DNA of 64,000 bases from Hirsutella rhossiliensis (GCF_020360975.1 NW_025408667.1:8432001-8496000); one strand, 5' to 3'; positions 31,900 to 45,799 are shown, counted from the stretch's first letter. Program-made: numbers and translations. Notes: a model not told the origin generated them from the sequence alone.

Positions 31900-34800
31900 C
31901 CTAGTACCTTATTACTTTCTTAAGAGTAAGGTATAGTCTCCTTTATACCTTAAGGTACTAGCTACTTTACTACTAAGGGGGTAGCTTTTCTTACTAAGCT
32001 ATTATTCTCCTTTACTAGCTTATAAAGGGCCTTAAACTTATTTAAAGCTACTACGCCCTTAAACTTAAAAGCTAGTTCTTATATTAAGTCTTAGTAGCCG
32101 CGCTACTTAATAAGGACTTTATACTTCTTATTATAGCTTATATTCTTTTAATAACCTACCTATACTTCTTTTACTAAGAACTTCTCTTCCTTTTTAATAA
32201 GAATAGTAGCTAGTTAAGGATCTACTATCTCTTAGCTTAGTAAGGGGTTTATAATAGCGTAATAAAAGAGGTTAACGTTAATTATACTATAAATACTAAA
32301 GGGTAGCCCTTTTAGCTCTATAGTCTATAGACTTAGTACTCTCTTTACTATATTCTTAGTATATAGCTAGTTAAGCCTCTTTTTTAGCTTTATTTACTTA
32401 TAATTATAAAGGTTTAGCTAGACTTTATCCTTTACTATAAACCTATTTATAAGATCCTATAACTTATTAGCTTACTATTCTTAGTCTTAAGCGGTAGATA
32501 CTATTAAGGATTAATAGAACTTTATAACTTATTATAGCTTTTATATAAAGGTAGACGCCCTGCCTTTTAAAGAGCTAGCTAGGTAGCGCTCTATACTTAT
32601 ATTTATAGTAATAAGCTATACTAATAGTAGTTTAAACCTATATAATATAAGAAAGGGGGATATACTAATAAAAGAGTTTAACTTACTATTAAGCGCTATC
32701 TTAGCTATAAGAAGCTACTTATCTTAGTCTACTTAGTTATAAGCTATTACCCTTTAAAGGTAAGCTTATACTTCTTAGTTAAAGCGTTTAAGCCCCTTAT
32801 TACTTTATAGGTAGTAGGCTATACTTAGTAGCTAGGTAACTTAAAGTAGCTTATAAAGGTACTATTAAAAGCGGCCGGTTTAATTAGTACCCTTATTACT
32901 AGTAATCGAGGCTAGCTATTAATAAAAGCAAGCGTAGTACTAAAGGAAGCGCTTAGTATAAGTCTTTACTTTTATAAATAGTATTAGCTTTAGTACTACC
33001 TCCTTACTTAAATAGTCCTGAATAACCTAGAGGTTATAGTTACCGCTTACTATAAAAGGGAGGTCTATAATAAAGTCTATCTATATATATATATAGAACT
33101 AGTTAGGAACTAATAGTAACTTTAATAGCTCCCTCTTAAGCGCTTACTAAATCTTAAAGTAGCTATAAATATTATAGTTATAAAGGAAATAGTAAACGTA
33201 TAGTACTATAAGCGGCTAGTAAAAGTCCTAGCTAATCGCCGCTAGTATGCCTTTATATCTAGGTAGCTAATTATACTTAAGTTATAGATTATCTATATAA
33301 TCCGCCCTCTTAACTTATCCCGCTCCTTAACTTTTAAGGGGGCCGCCCTAGCTATAGCCTCCGTTATTACTAGCGCGCCTAAGACCTATAGCTTGCTTTT
33401 ATAGCAAAGGTAGCTATAAGGGTCGATATAGTAGTCGCTTACTTAAACTTTTAACCTAAGGCCGCGGTTAAGAGAGCGCGCCCTTACCTTTATAGCGCGG
33501 TATACGCTTATATACGTGCTATCTTATACCGCTAGCTAGTCCTATAGGCATTAAAGCTCCTTATCTTAGAAGATATACTAAGGGACGTCGAGTATACCCT
33601 TAGGGGGGGCTAGGACCCCGGCCGCTCTTAGGGGGTCGCCCTCTACCCTTAATAAGGTAGCGCTAAGGTAAGTCTAGAGCGCCTTATCTAGGATTATCTA
33701 TATATCTCGCGTATTAAGGTCTATAAAAGTAAGCCGGTCTTACTCTTTTTATAAGAAGGCGTTTAGTACTATAGCCTCCTTACTTAGTCTATACTTAATA
33801 TAAAACTAAAAGTATAAGAGATACTTTACTTAACGCGCTTATTACTTTAAGAGGTACTATTAAGTTATAAAGTATTTAAGGTTCTTATAGTCTATAAGGA
33901 TCTTAAAGCTCTTATAGCTATAGAGCTCTACTTACTACTACTTAAGGCAGCTAATAATTATTAATATCTCCTTATTATAGATTAAGTAGTTCCTCTTTAC
34001 TATAGTAAGCTTACGTAAGTAAATTACTACTAGCCTCCTTTACTTTTTTACTTCTTAGGATAAGGTTCCCTTAAGTATATAGCTATTATAGTTTACTTTT
34101 ATAGTTAAGGGATTATTAAAGTCCTATTATAATAGTATTAAGGCTTATAAAAATAAGTCCTTAAGGGCCTAGAACGCCTCTACTTATATAGGTTCTTAAG
34201 AGAAGGGGGCCCTATCCCTTATTAGCTTATTAAGTAGTAGTACAATCTACGAGAACTCCTTAATAAAGACCTAGTAGTAGTTAGCGAAGCTAAGAAAGCT
34301 CTATATACCTCGTTATAATATTAAGGTTACTTAATATTAAATAGCTTAAATCTTAACTAGGTCTACTTATATACCTATGCTTATAATAATAATAAAGCTA
34401 AGGTATTTAATACGCTTAACGCTTAATTTATACTTATTTAAGTCTAGGTATAAGCTATACTCCGCTAAGTAGTTTAGTACTTTTTATACCTTTTATATAT
34501 AGTCTTTATAGCTCCCGCTTAAATAAATAAGAATATTATCTATATATATAAACGTAAACTTATTAAGGAAGCCCTTAAGTACTTAGTTAATATAATATTA
34601 AAACGTAGCTAAGGTACTTACTAAGCTAAAGGGGGTAACTATTTACTTAAATAAGCTATATCTTATATAAACCGCTATCTTTTACTCCTCTTTATATACT
34701 ATTTATACCTTATAGAACGCTTAGATAATATTAAGCTTTATAAACTACTTTACTTTTACTAAGTTATAAAGGGTCTCCCTTATAAGTAGAAGGGGGTACT

Positions 34801-35299
34801 AGTCTAAGTATATAATTATATTTAATACTTAGTAATTTATATAAAAGTAAAGTCCCCCTTTAAGCTTTTATATAAATAGGACTGGAGCTACTATATTAAA
34901 GGAGCTAGCCCTAATAAATCCCTTATTAAGGAGGTCTATAATAGTCTTCTTTAATACTAGTAGTTCCTCTTATAATATAATATATAGCGTCCTAAATAGT
35001 AAGGGGAGCTCCTTACTATTATCCTTTATATAAAGCGGTAATAAGTAGTTTATACTTAGCTTATAGGGGTTTAACTTATTAGCCTTACTCTTTTAAAAGA
35101 GCGGTAATAGGTTATAGAACTATAGTAGGATAGCTTACTATAGCTCCTCTTTTAATATAGGGCGCTTTAGTTATAGCGCTTTCTTAATATCTATTAAGCT
35201 AACTATATAGATCGACGCTATAGCTATAGCTAGCCCCTTCTACCTATAAATTTACTATAATATGCCTATAAATACTAAGACTAAGACTTCTTAAGTATT
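31900..35299 (-). pseudogene. Gypsy-1 pol (RT, RNase H, integrase, chromodomain), RIP-disrupted
   Basis: Minus strand. RT catalytic box YIDN (YIDD/YLDD before RIP) at 34,535-34,546 within VYIDNILIYLSGSYKDYI and followed by SLYLDLNK, the Ty3/gypsy signature. The integrase zinc-binding and early core region decodes around 33,150-33,300 (LARTFTS). A chromodomain-like end lies near 32,040-32,210, with KYKVLIK, RGY and an ELAFKFKG stretch, marking a chromovirus whose integration is expected to be aimed at heterochromatin. Stops are TAG/TAA at Gln/Trp positions. The 5' continuation is beyond the Gypsy-2 insertion at 43,131. Confidence 0.8.
35295..35299. repeat. Gypsy-2 target-site duplication, left copy (gtatt)
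   Basis: Exact match to 43,126-43,130 outside the other LTR. Confidence 0.88.
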
Positions 35300-35769
35300 T
35301 ATAACGACCGGTATTATTCCTAAGGGATAAACCTATCGAGGGGTTTATATTAGTAGATATAATAGGGCGTGGTCTAAGCAATAATAAGTATATTACGTTA
35401 GTAATAAGTTAGAGGTTATAGACTATAGACTATAACTAGGTAATTAGAATTAGAGATAGAATCGTAATAAAGATCTATATTTAAAGCTATCGAGCTATCT
35501 ATTTAAAGGAGTAAAAGTAAGTAGCTATATATACCTATAGAGACTATCCTTAGATTATAGTCCTAGCTATAATCCCCTTTATAGCTTACTATAGCTTACT
35601 TATAAGCTATGCTCTTAAGTAGTAATCTATCTATATAAGGCTTACTTAGCTTATATATACTCTAGGTAAGCTAAGCCTAAGTAACTTCTCGTCCTAACTA
35701 TTATTCTAAGCCGCCTTATTATATAAACGTGGCCGGCTCTCCTACGGCCCGCTAACCATAGTCGTAATA
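35300..35769 (-). repeat. 3' LTR of Gypsy-2
   Basis: 470 bp, nearly the same as 42,656-43,125; differences are mostly C/T and G/A transitions. Confidence 0.92.
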
Positions 35770-35790
35770 CGATATCTCCCCTCCTTTTAG

Positions 35791-38700
35791 TCTTATCCGT
35801 AAGACCTACTACTACCTTAGCCGCTATATATAAATATACCCTTATCGCGCGTATATATATTCCCCGTTTCGTCCTTTCTATCCCTTAGGATATAATACTA
35901 ATAGTATATTTAGTCGCGTATTAAAGGATCGTTCTTATAAGACCCTTAAGCGTATTCGTTTAGCTAAGTCTATTAATCGTCTTAGTTTTAACGTTATACT
36001 ATATTCTTTTTATTCGTCGCGCGGCTTCCGCTATAAAATGCTAGAGAAATCTTCTAAGTATACTAAATATATATAGCGGGGTCGTTCCTATAATACGTTA
36101 GGCGTAGCGATTAGCTCCTATAAGTAACTTCGTTATCTTACTTATTATTTATAGCTAATATATTTCCTAGTATCCCGAATAAATCTAGAGTCCGATCGAT
36201 TAGATAAAGAAGAAGAAATTGCTAAGGAGCGAATATTAAAAGCTTAAGCCGGCCTAAACGAAGCCTTAGCCCGTTTAGCGCGGCTTTGCCGTTAAAAGCG
36301 CTAGCTAAAAACAAAGGATACCGAGATAGTCTATTAGGGCCTTCGTTCCTTAGATAACCTTAACGAGGCTAAGCGCTAAGAATCTAAAGCGGTAGTCGAT
36401 ATTTAATCTATAGGTAGATTTAATATAATTAATTAAAATGCTATTAGTTCGTTAGGCGATTTTACGATACCTAGGGTAGATTTTACTAGTAGAACTATTA
36501 AAGTAAAGAACTATAGTAGGTTAAGTACTTAAGTAGTTCCTAGGTATTTTCCTTTAGTCTATATCCCTTTTACTTAATAAGGTATTCCTATTACTAACCT
36601 TATTTTCTTATATCTAGTATTTATTCTACTTTATATTCTTAATTATCGTTAACTTTAATTTTTTCCTATAGTTTAGCGTTTTATAGTACTAGTTCTAATA
36701 ATAAGATATAAAATATCGGGTATATCTATATTATCGTTAGTAGCGAAAGTTCGTAGTTAACTTTTAAAATAGTTTTCTTAACCTTAAACGGTCTAAGTTT
36801 CTTAAAATCTAATTTATTACTTAGTCGTTTTATTTTAATATTTCGTTATATAAAGTAGACTATATCTCCCTCTTAAAAGATTAGTCCTTATAATCTTTTC
36901 CGATTATAGTAAGTAGATATTCGTTCTTTAATATATTAAAGTTCTTATTATATTTCTTTATATAATTTTTATAGCTAATCTACTTATAGTATTACTCGTT
37001 CCGCTTATAGTCCTTATCGAGTAACCTTAAATACTTCTAGGTTATATCCGTAATTAGCGTATACCAATAAGAGCTTAGTTATTTCTATAACTAAGCTATT
37101 ATAAGCTAGTTACGCTATTAGTAGCTATTTAACTTAATCGTTTTATTTATAGCTAATATAGTATCGTAAATATTATTTAAGCGTTTAGTTAAGTCGTTCT
37201 ATTTATCTATCTATTTATAGGTAATAAGCTATACTAAGCTTATATTTCGTCCTTAATTATACTATAAGAGCTTACTAAAACTTAGCTATAAATATACTTC
37301 CTTTATTAAAGATAATCTCGTTTAGTAGTTTATAATTACTAATAATAGTTCGTAGGAATATATATACTAGCTCTTTTATATTACTTCCTTCTTTATATAG
37401 TAAGAAGTACCTATACTTTATTAGTCTATTAATAATAATAAATATACTATTATATTTAACGTTAGTTATAGGTTCTTTTATTAGTAATAGCTTTATAATA
37501 TAATTAAAAGCTATCGAATCTTATAGTTTCTCTAGTACTAATAGCGGTTATAATTCTCTATATAGTTTATATCGTTTAGCTTTACTTTATACGTAAAGTT
37601 TATATTCTTTAATAACTTATCATACTACTTCCTTAAGCTATAGAAAGTTATATTATCGTTTAATCTATTCTATTATTCTTTAGATTCCTTAGTATCTATA
37701 TATTAAATATTTATATATATCTTATATAACTTTATCTTATAATTTTAGTAGTATCTAGATTTTATTTTTATATATTAAAACTTCTAAATATTCTATATTA
37801 TATCCGTTTAATGCTTTATATTCTTTTATTTATTTTAGGATCTTTTAATATATTAAGTCGTTAGGTTATACTTTAAATATTATATTTAGCTATTATTACT
37901 AGTAGTTTCTATTTTCGTTAATTTCTAGGAGCTATCCTTTTACTATAGGTGCTCCTATATCGTAGTTACTTTATCGACTAAGGGTATTAGCTCGACCGTT
38001 TTCTATTCCTTTTCTATAGATTATTTTATAGTTAAATTCTAATAAATATTCGGCCTATCGGATTTATTATCCGTTTAACTATTATATAGTTATAAAGTAT
38101 AAGATATTTTTATAATCTATATAGACCTTAACTTTATACTTACTTTTAAGAAGGTAGTATTAAAATTCCTTAAAAGCTTAAATAATTATAAGGAATTCTT
38201 TATTATAGATAAGGTAATTAAGTTCTACGTTATATAGCTTTTTTAAGTAAAATATAATTAGTCGTAGTCTCCCTTTATCGTCCTTCTATCCGATTTATAC
38301 TCCTAGAGTAAAGTCTAATATATCGGTTTTAAGTTCGATTTATTATTCTAAATTAAAGGTAGTTAAGACTAGTTTTTATATAATTATAGTCTTAATATAT
38401 TTAAAAGCTTCGTTAGCTTTATCGTCCTATATAAATTCTTTTCCTTCTTCGTTAAGTCGTATAGTAGTACTATAATCTTTCCGAAATCTTTAATAAATCG
38501 TTAGTAGTAATTTATAAATCCTAGGAAACTTTATATATCCTTAACGTTCTTTAGCGTTAGCTATTCTTTAATTAAGTTAATTTTATCTTATTATATTTAT
38601 ATCTCTCTTAGTAAGATTATATATCTAAGGAAGTCTACTTCCTATATATAAAACTTACTTTTCTTTAGTTTAACTAATAACTTTATATTCTAAAGTACGT

Positions 38701-41700
38701 AGAGTACCTTATAGACGTATTCCTTATATTCTTCTAAGGTATCCGAGAAGATTAAGATATTATCTAGGTATACTACTATAAAGATATCTAAGTATTTATA
38801 TAGGATATTATTAATTATCTATTAAAAGGTAGCTAGTATATTTATAAGTCTAAATAGTATTACTAGATATTTAAATAGTCTAAATTTCGTTTTAAAAGCT
38901 ATTATCTATTTATATCCCTTTTTATACGTATTAAGTTATAGGCGCTTTTAAGGTCGAGGGCTATAAACTATTTTTTACTATATAGTCGATCTTATAGTTC
39001 CGATATAAGCGGTAATAGTATTCGGTCTTTTATTATAATATCGTTTAAGCGTTTATAGTTAATAACTAGTTATAGCTTACCGTTTTTCTTTAAAATAAAT
39101 ATAACTAGATAGCCTACTTTAGATATTAATATTTATATATATCCTTTTTATAGATTCTCGTTAAGGTAGTCGCGTAGCGTTTATAGTTACTTTTCGTTTA
39201 GGTTATAAATCTTATAGAACGTCGGCGTTATTCTATCTTTAAGATAAATCTTATAGTCCTATTAACTATATTTAGGTAACCCTATCTTAAGTTCTTCCTT
39301 AAAGAGTTTATTATATTTCCGGTATTCCTATTGGATATTCTTTATTCTATCTTATAGGCTTTATTCTTTCTTTTAAGAGCTAGTTTCTCTTAACTTAAGC
39401 TCTTTATTAATTTATTTAAGGTCTTTCCTTAAAGTAGTAATAACTCTTTAGATCTTTATATTATATCCTTTATTTTATTTATATCGGATCCTAGGTTATA
39501 TAGCCGTGTTAGTTAGTATATAGGTCTTATTAGTTGATTTTATATCCGCTAGTTCGGTTACTATTTTCGTTTATATTACTAAAGCTTATAATAATTTACT
39601 TAAACGGTTATCCCTTTTATCTTATTTAATAGCTAAATATTATAAAATTTTACTTTCTTTTAAATCTACTAGTCCTAGAAACTTATATCTTCGTTCTAAT
39701 ATAGCTAGCTAGTTTTCTAGTTAATTAATAGGTTGCTCTCCTATAGCTATAAAAGCCTTAGTATAAGGTTATATTCTTTAATATCTATAATATTAAAGTT
39801 AACTCGTTTATCGTAGCCTTAGATATTAATATTAAGGTAATTAATTTCTATATTAATAATTCTATTATTATAGTTAAAGGCCTCTCCTTCGATATTTATA
39901 AGTTTATATAAATCCTTTTTATATCTCTATATAAGTCGGTAACGATTAATAACTCTAAGTAAAACGTAATTACCTATTACGCTATAGTCTAAAAGTATAC
40001 GCGCGTAATATCCCGCGATTTAGATATTTAATACTATTTAGTTACTATAGCTTACTATTACTATATATAGGGTCCTTAGATCTTATTATATCGTACTAGT
40101 TTATAGCCCTTTTATAGATAGCGTACCTCGTTTTTTACTTAGTCTTTATTTATTTTATTTAGGTATTCTTCTTTAATTTATTATTAGTATTATTTCTTTA
40201 TATTTTATCGCGTAGTATTATATTAGGGCTTAAGAGACTAATTTCTTATAGCTAATCGAAGATTTCTTATTTCTTAATACTATATTATTTATATTATACT
40301 ACTTTATAGTTAATTACGTACTATACTTTATAATTCTATTTATTTTTATACTAAAGGTTAAGTTTTCGTTTTATATCTTTTTATTTTTCGCGTAGTATTT
40401 CTATATCGATTTTTCCTTAGTCGAATACGGCCTATAGCCTTTATATATATTACTAATAATCTTTTAATATACTATTATATTATTTATACTATACTTATAC
40501 TTTTTTATATTTATAAACTCTATAGTTTAGGTATATATATTCGTTATAATCTTCTTTATTATATTTAACTTATTACGTAAGTCTTTAAAAGATTAAGGGT
40601 TTAAATACCTTAGAGCGAGTAGCGTTATACTATTCCTCTATTTTAGTATATTTATAGATTTTATATATCTCTAAAAGATATCTCGTTAATAAACTATAAT
40701 TATCGCGGTATTTAAGTAGCATGCTATAATCGGGTTCTAATAATATAACTTAGTCGTTTAGGTAGCGTTAATTAATTTTCTAGTAGTCTAGTTCTATACT
40801 TAAGTAGGGTTTCGAAAGTACTTATCCTTTAAACTTAACTAAGAAGGCGTTATATTATACCTTTATCTAGAAGTATATTATATAATCTAGGTAGATATAT
40901 AATATCTATAAAATATACTTATAGTGCTTATAAGTAAGTAGTATTTATAGATTATCTTTAAATTCTCCTTATAGTTACTATTCTCGTTATAGAGCTATAA
41001 AGGTATCGACTATAGCGATAGCTATAGCGTAGTCTCCTCTACGTAGTATTAGTTAATATCGAATTAATATAGCTTATTAGTTTTCTATAAGAATTTAAGG
41101 TATTTATTAGGTTTTAATTTTAAGTATTTCTTTAAATTCTTTAAAGTATAGAGCGTATTCTCTAATCGTAGTATTTTCCCTTAATAATAAAGGTAGTAGT
41201 ATAAGTTCGTTCTTATCTTCTATTTCTCTAAGTATTTCTTATTCTTTAAAGCTTATATCGTTAATACTTTATTATTCCTTCTTAGGTTATTATCTAAGTT
41301 TCGTAAATATAAAGGCTATATTTATATCTTCTTTATTATATTATTTATAGACTACCTATTATTATTATCGATTTTTATTTTATATATCCTCTTAGAATCG
41401 TTTACCGTTCTTCTTAATCTAGTCTTAAGAGACTCCTTTAAGATAGGGGTATTCCGGTTCTATAAATTTAACTTATTTCTATATTTTAGGATCCCTTTAT
41501 TATATTATTATAAGGGTCTTCTTTAGTAGCTTTAGGAACTATCCGGTACCGTTCTTATCGCTTAAGTATACTATATATTTATCGTCGTAGTATATAGTCT
41601 AACTAAGGAGTTTATACTTTAGTTCCTATCTATTAATAGTATTTAGGTATTTCTTACCTTTTAGGGCTAGTGCTTAGTAGGTTTTCTTCTCCTTATAAGG

Positions 41701-42655
41701 TTATCTATATTCTTTCAAGTAATATCTAAGTTTCCTATAGTTAAAATACTTTCCTTTACTTTTTTATATTATATTTAGATCTATCCTACCTAGGTTAGTT
41801 ATATAGGTATAGGTAATAGGAGTTTCGCGCTTCTTTTTATAGTTAGCGCGTCGGTTAAAGTTATTCTTATAGGAAGGGTTCTAGTTTCCTCTTCCTTATT
41901 TCTTTTCTTAGCGTCGCGCGTACTATCTATCGTCGATTCGTACTACTATAGTAATATAGTCTAAGAGGTTATTAAGTTAATTTTCCTTATAAAGCTCGTC
42001 CTTAACTTCTTCTTTAAGCCCGTTATAGAATTATAATATAAGAGGTTTATCGTCTTAATTAAGCTTTAAGGTAACTTAACGGAACTTTATAGTATAATCT
42101 AATACTAAGATCCTTTATTAGAGTTCTTAAAGTTTCTATTTAGCTTTTTATTCTTTATTAGTTATTCTAAATACCTTTATAATAGCTTCTTTAAATCCTT
42201 AGAAACTAGTAAAGGCTTTGTTTATCTTATTATCTCGTCGCGCTAGTTAGTTATCGAGAAAGTCCCTTATAATAGGTCTAAATTAAGCGAGTGCCGTTTT
42301 AGATAAATAATTCCCTATATAGAGTACCTTTTTAACTTAGTCTAAGAGTTTTATAGGGTAAAACCGGTAGTAGGCCTTAAGTTAGGTAAGAAAGTCTTAA
42401 AGCGTGTTATAAGTACCGTCGAATAGTCCTAGCTATTTTAGTTTAACTACTTCTCTAAGGTCCTTAACTTATCCGTTGCCTCCTTTATTCCTAAGTAACT
42501 ATACCTTATATTAAAGGGTAATAATCTCGCGTATTATATCCTAAGGCGATATAGTAGCTCTAGAGTTAGTTAATCTAGCTTACTATATAGGTATATTAAT
42601 AGTTACGATATTACTTAAAGTAACGCGGTATTATACTAAATAAGAGCTTTTAACG
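35791..42655 (-). pseudogene. Gypsy-2 gag-pol, RIP-disrupted
   Basis: Minus strand. The nucleocapsid zinc knuckle near 41,700-41,752 reads YFNYRKLRYYLKEYR: each Cys is Tyr and the His is Tyr, as expected from G-to-A and C-to-T change of CFNCGKxGHxxxxC. RT reads KFRLFKYLVILFRLIN...ILATF and the catalytic box YLDN (YLDD before RIP) at 38,759-38,770, followed by ILIFSDTLEEYKEY. The integrase core lies near 37,380-37,620 (DSIAFNYIIKLLLIKEP, then IIINRLIKYRYFLLYKE), including the first catalytic Asp mutated to Asn. Order gag-RT-IN is Ty3/gypsy. Stops and missense changes are RIP-type throughout. Confidence 0.87.
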
Positions 42656-43125
42656 TATAACGACCGGTATTATTCTTAAGGGATAAACCTATCGAGGGGT
42701 TTATATTAGTAGATATAATAGGGCGTGGTCTAAGCAATAATAAGTATATTACGTTAGTAATAAGTTAGAGGTTATAGACTATAGACTATAACTAGGTAAT
42801 TAAAATTAGAGATAGAATCGTAATAAAGATCTATATTAAAAGCTATCGAGCTATCTATCTAAAGGAGTAAAAGTAGGTAGCTATATATACCCGTAAAGAC
42901 TATCCTTAGATTACGGTCCTAGCCGTAATCCCCTTCGTAGCTTACTATAGCTTACTTATAAGCTATACTCCTAAGTAGTAATCTATCTATATAAGGCTTA
43001 CTTAGCTTACGTACGCTCTAGGTAAGCTAAGCCTAAGTAACTTCTCGTCCTAACTATTATTTTAAGCCGCCTTATTACGTAAACGTAGCCGGCTCTCTTA
43101 TAGCCCGCTAACCGTAGTTATAATA
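42656..43125 (-). repeat. 5' LTR of Gypsy-2
   Basis: 470 bp partner of 35,300-35,769; followed by gtatt at 43,126-43,130. Confidence 0.92.
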
Positions 43126-43130
43126 GTATT

Positions 43131-44880
43131 TTATAAGTTAAGTAATATATTTAGCGCTCTTTTCTCCTTACTATTATACTAGACCTAGGACTATATAAGG
43201 CTAAATTATAGCCTCCTTTTATATAGTACTAAATATAACTTTATATATATCAACTATAGCTTCCTAAGAACTAAGGGAAACTTAAGCTAGGGGACTATAT
43301 ATACTACTAGTAGCTATAAGAGGCCGTTAACCTTTATAGCTACTTAGGCAACGCCTTTAATAACTATACCCTCTATTATAGCTAAAGCGCCCTTTATATA
43401 CTTAGGGCGAATCTTCTTTATTAGTAAGTATAGGTTAAGGGCTTTCGCTTTATTAATTATAGCGTAATACTAAAAACCCTTATTTATAAGGGTAGAAAGG
43501 AGGTAAGTTTAGTTAATAAAAACTAGTATTAAGGTAGGTTCTTCTTTAATATGCTTTACTAAGTCCTTCTTAGCTAGTATTAGCTTACTAGGCTCTAGGG
43601 CCCGCCTTTATACTAAAGCTAAGCTTTACCCTTTACTTTATCTATAGTAAAGGTTCCTTTATCTCCCTTATTATTAGATTCTAATAAAGTATAAGTAACC
43701 TATATTTCTACTAAACTCCTTACTAAGAGGTATAAGTATAACCTAACTATATATATACTTATACTATAATATATATAGCGGCCCTCCTTATATTATTTAT
43801 TAATTTCCTTATAAGGTACCTACTTAGCCGTCTTACTAAGCTACGCCGCTAGTAAAGCGTCTAAGGTCTTATTATTACCGCGCCCTTTAAAGCGTATAGC
43901 CGCTATCTAAATATCGCTATCTATATTAACCGCTAACTTAGGAGCGGGCTTAAGCGTAAATAGGTTAAATAAGGAGGAACTATCTAGCCTATTAGTCCTA
44001 CTTAAGGCTAAGTACTTCTATAGCTTTTAAAAGTATAGCGTCTACTTATATCCCTAGGCTACCTTTATAAGTTATATTATATAGCCCTTATAGGTAAAGG
44101 GTATTATAATAAGGATAAGTAGCTCTTAGAGCGCTAGGGAGATCGAGCTTTATAGCTAGGTAAGCTTAGCGCTATCCTCTTAAGCGGTATTACCCGCTGC
44201 TTAAGTTAGGGTCTCTTTAAATTCTAGTAAGAACTCCTTAAAGGACTGCCCTTTTTATTAAGTAAGGGTCTATAGCCTATCCTATGCCTTCTCCTACTCC
44301 TATATATTACTAAAGGTATAGACTAGGTAGTTAAAAATACCTAGAGGTCTTTCATCCTTTTAAGGCCGCTATACTCTTAAAAGCTTACTACTTACTATAT
44401 TTAAGGCTTTAGTAGTATATAAAGGAGCGAGAACTAAGCTATCTCCTTATAGCTATTAAGGCCTTATTTCTTATTAATATAGTATTTTACTATTAAGTAG
44501 TTAAGGAAGAAGTAAAAGGTCTCTAGCTTACTATCTTAGGTAGGCTAAGGTAGTAGCTTCTATCTACTAAGGGCCGCTTTACGCTTTAACCTCTTAATAG
44601 TAAGGAGCGTATTTATTAAAGCTACCGTTAAAAGGGTATTAAGGATCTAATATAAGGTCGCTCGTTAGTTTAAGTCTTATAATATTTAATAGAATAGCTT
44701 TATAAATCGGGCTTATTTATCCTATTACTATTAAGCCTCTTCCTATAAGTAGTACTAGTATAGGTCTTTTACTTATTATTATAGCTATTAGTACTAAGCT
44801 TCTTCTTATAATAGCTACTATTACTACTACTACCTTAGCTAGTCCTATTAAGGTTTTAATATTAAGTTTAATATAAAGAT
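43131..44880 (-). pseudogene. Gypsy-1 gag, RIP-disrupted
   Basis: At about 44,110-44,340 the minus strand decodes to a retroviral-type capsid segment: SFKEFLLEFKETLT followed by AAGNTA and later SSISLALQELLI, with Gln/Trp positions as TAG/TAA. This is the 5' part of the same element whose pol lies at 31,900-35,299. The gap is the Gypsy-2 insertion. Confidence 0.7.
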
Positions 44881-44892
44881 AGCTTATACTAT

Positions 44893-45087
44893 TATAAGGT
44901 AGGTAGAAGGTTATACTATAAGTGCCTTTTATTATATTATAATAATAAGCTATATAGAATCTAACTATACGCTACGCCTACTACTACTAAATATAAACTT
45001 ATATATATATCCTACCTTACCTTATAACGCTATTAGCTAAGGTTTAAGCGTTAGCTTAGACCTATATTAAAGGTAAATACCTTTATA
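44893..45087 (-). repeat. 5' LTR of Gypsy-1
   Basis: 195 bp, same length and sequence pattern as 21,525-21,719. Confidence 0.8.
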
Positions 45088-45322
45088 GGAATAAAACTAT
45101 TAAGGAGAGGGGGTATAAGAAGCTATAGTTATTCTTAGTAGACCTAATAGTTATATATAAAGGAGCCTACCTAACTAATATAACTCCCTTAGCCTAAGGA
45201 TATTATATAGGCCTAATATAAGTATAGGAATATCTTAATACCCTCTTTTAGCTAGCTATATATAGTTACTATACCTATATAAGCCCCTCTCTTATCTTAA
45301 TAAATAGACTAAGATATATATT
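45088..45322. repeat. RIPed sequence, not recognised
   Basis: TA-rich, CA/TG-depleted, lies between the Gypsy-1 5' LTR and a Copia-B LTR. No domain or repeat partner found in the window. Confidence 0.4.
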
Positions 45323-45799
45323 TATTATAAAGTATAGCTTAATTTCGTAGTTCTTAAAGATATCCCTTAGTAAGAGGGATAAAAGAAGCTAAAAAACCGG
45401 TTTAAAAGAAGGAGCTAAAAGAAAGTATAAAAAGAAAGGTAAAGGTAAGAGGCAAAGTAAAAGTAGAGATAGCTTCTTATAAAGGTAGTAAGAGATAAAA
45501 TAGATATACTAGTAATAGTTAGAAAGGAAGGGAAAACTAATAAAAAGCTTAGTAGTTAAAAGGCTATTAGTAGCTTCTTTAAGTAGGATTTTCTATATAA
45601 ATGAAAATACTAGATAGGTATAAAAGAGGGCGTTAAATAAAGGAAAGAAGGATAATTAAGGTAATATAATAATTATCCCTATACCTTAATTACTGCCTTT
45701 ATAAGAATTAAATATCTCTGCCCTATTTATCTAACCCCTTAATCTTTTTATTTTACCTTTATATATTTTTATATACTTTTTATATCTTTCTTTATAAGA
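45323..45799 (+). repeat. Copia-B LTR (+), RIPed, isolated
   Basis: Full-length family LTR from tattataaag (heavily RIPed TGTCGCGAAG) through gatatcccttagtaagaggg to near 45,799. No flanking 5-bp duplication seen and no element attached on either side. Confidence 0.75.

Larger units (their letters stand above)
35300..43125 (-). mobile_element. Gypsy-2, complete RIPed Ty3/gypsy element inserted in Gypsy-1
   Basis: 7,826 bp. LTRs of 470 bp each (35,300-35,769 and 42,656-43,125), starting tataacgaccgg (TGTAACGACCGG before RIP), flanked by gtatt on both sides. A polypurine tract (complement of 35,770-35,790, aaaaggaggggagatatcg) precedes the 3' LTR and fixes the minus orientation. RIP is saturating inside and milder in the right LTR. 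Confidence 0.92.
21525..45087 (-). mobile_element. Gypsy-1, RIPed chromodomain Ty3/gypsy element, split by two insertions
   Basis: Two 195-bp LTRs (21,525-21,719 and 44,893-45,087) with TA...TA ends (TG...CA before RIP) enclose gag and pol relics on the minus strand. Removing Copia-D (22,310-31,161) and Gypsy-2 (35,300-43,125) leaves about 6.9 kb, a normal size for a chromovirus. A purine tract (complement of about 21,722-21,738) precedes the 3' LTR. The flanks do not show a clear 5-bp duplication (actat on the left, ggaat on the right), so one edge may be rearranged. The 3' region also holds a probable antisense ORF. Confidence 0.82.
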
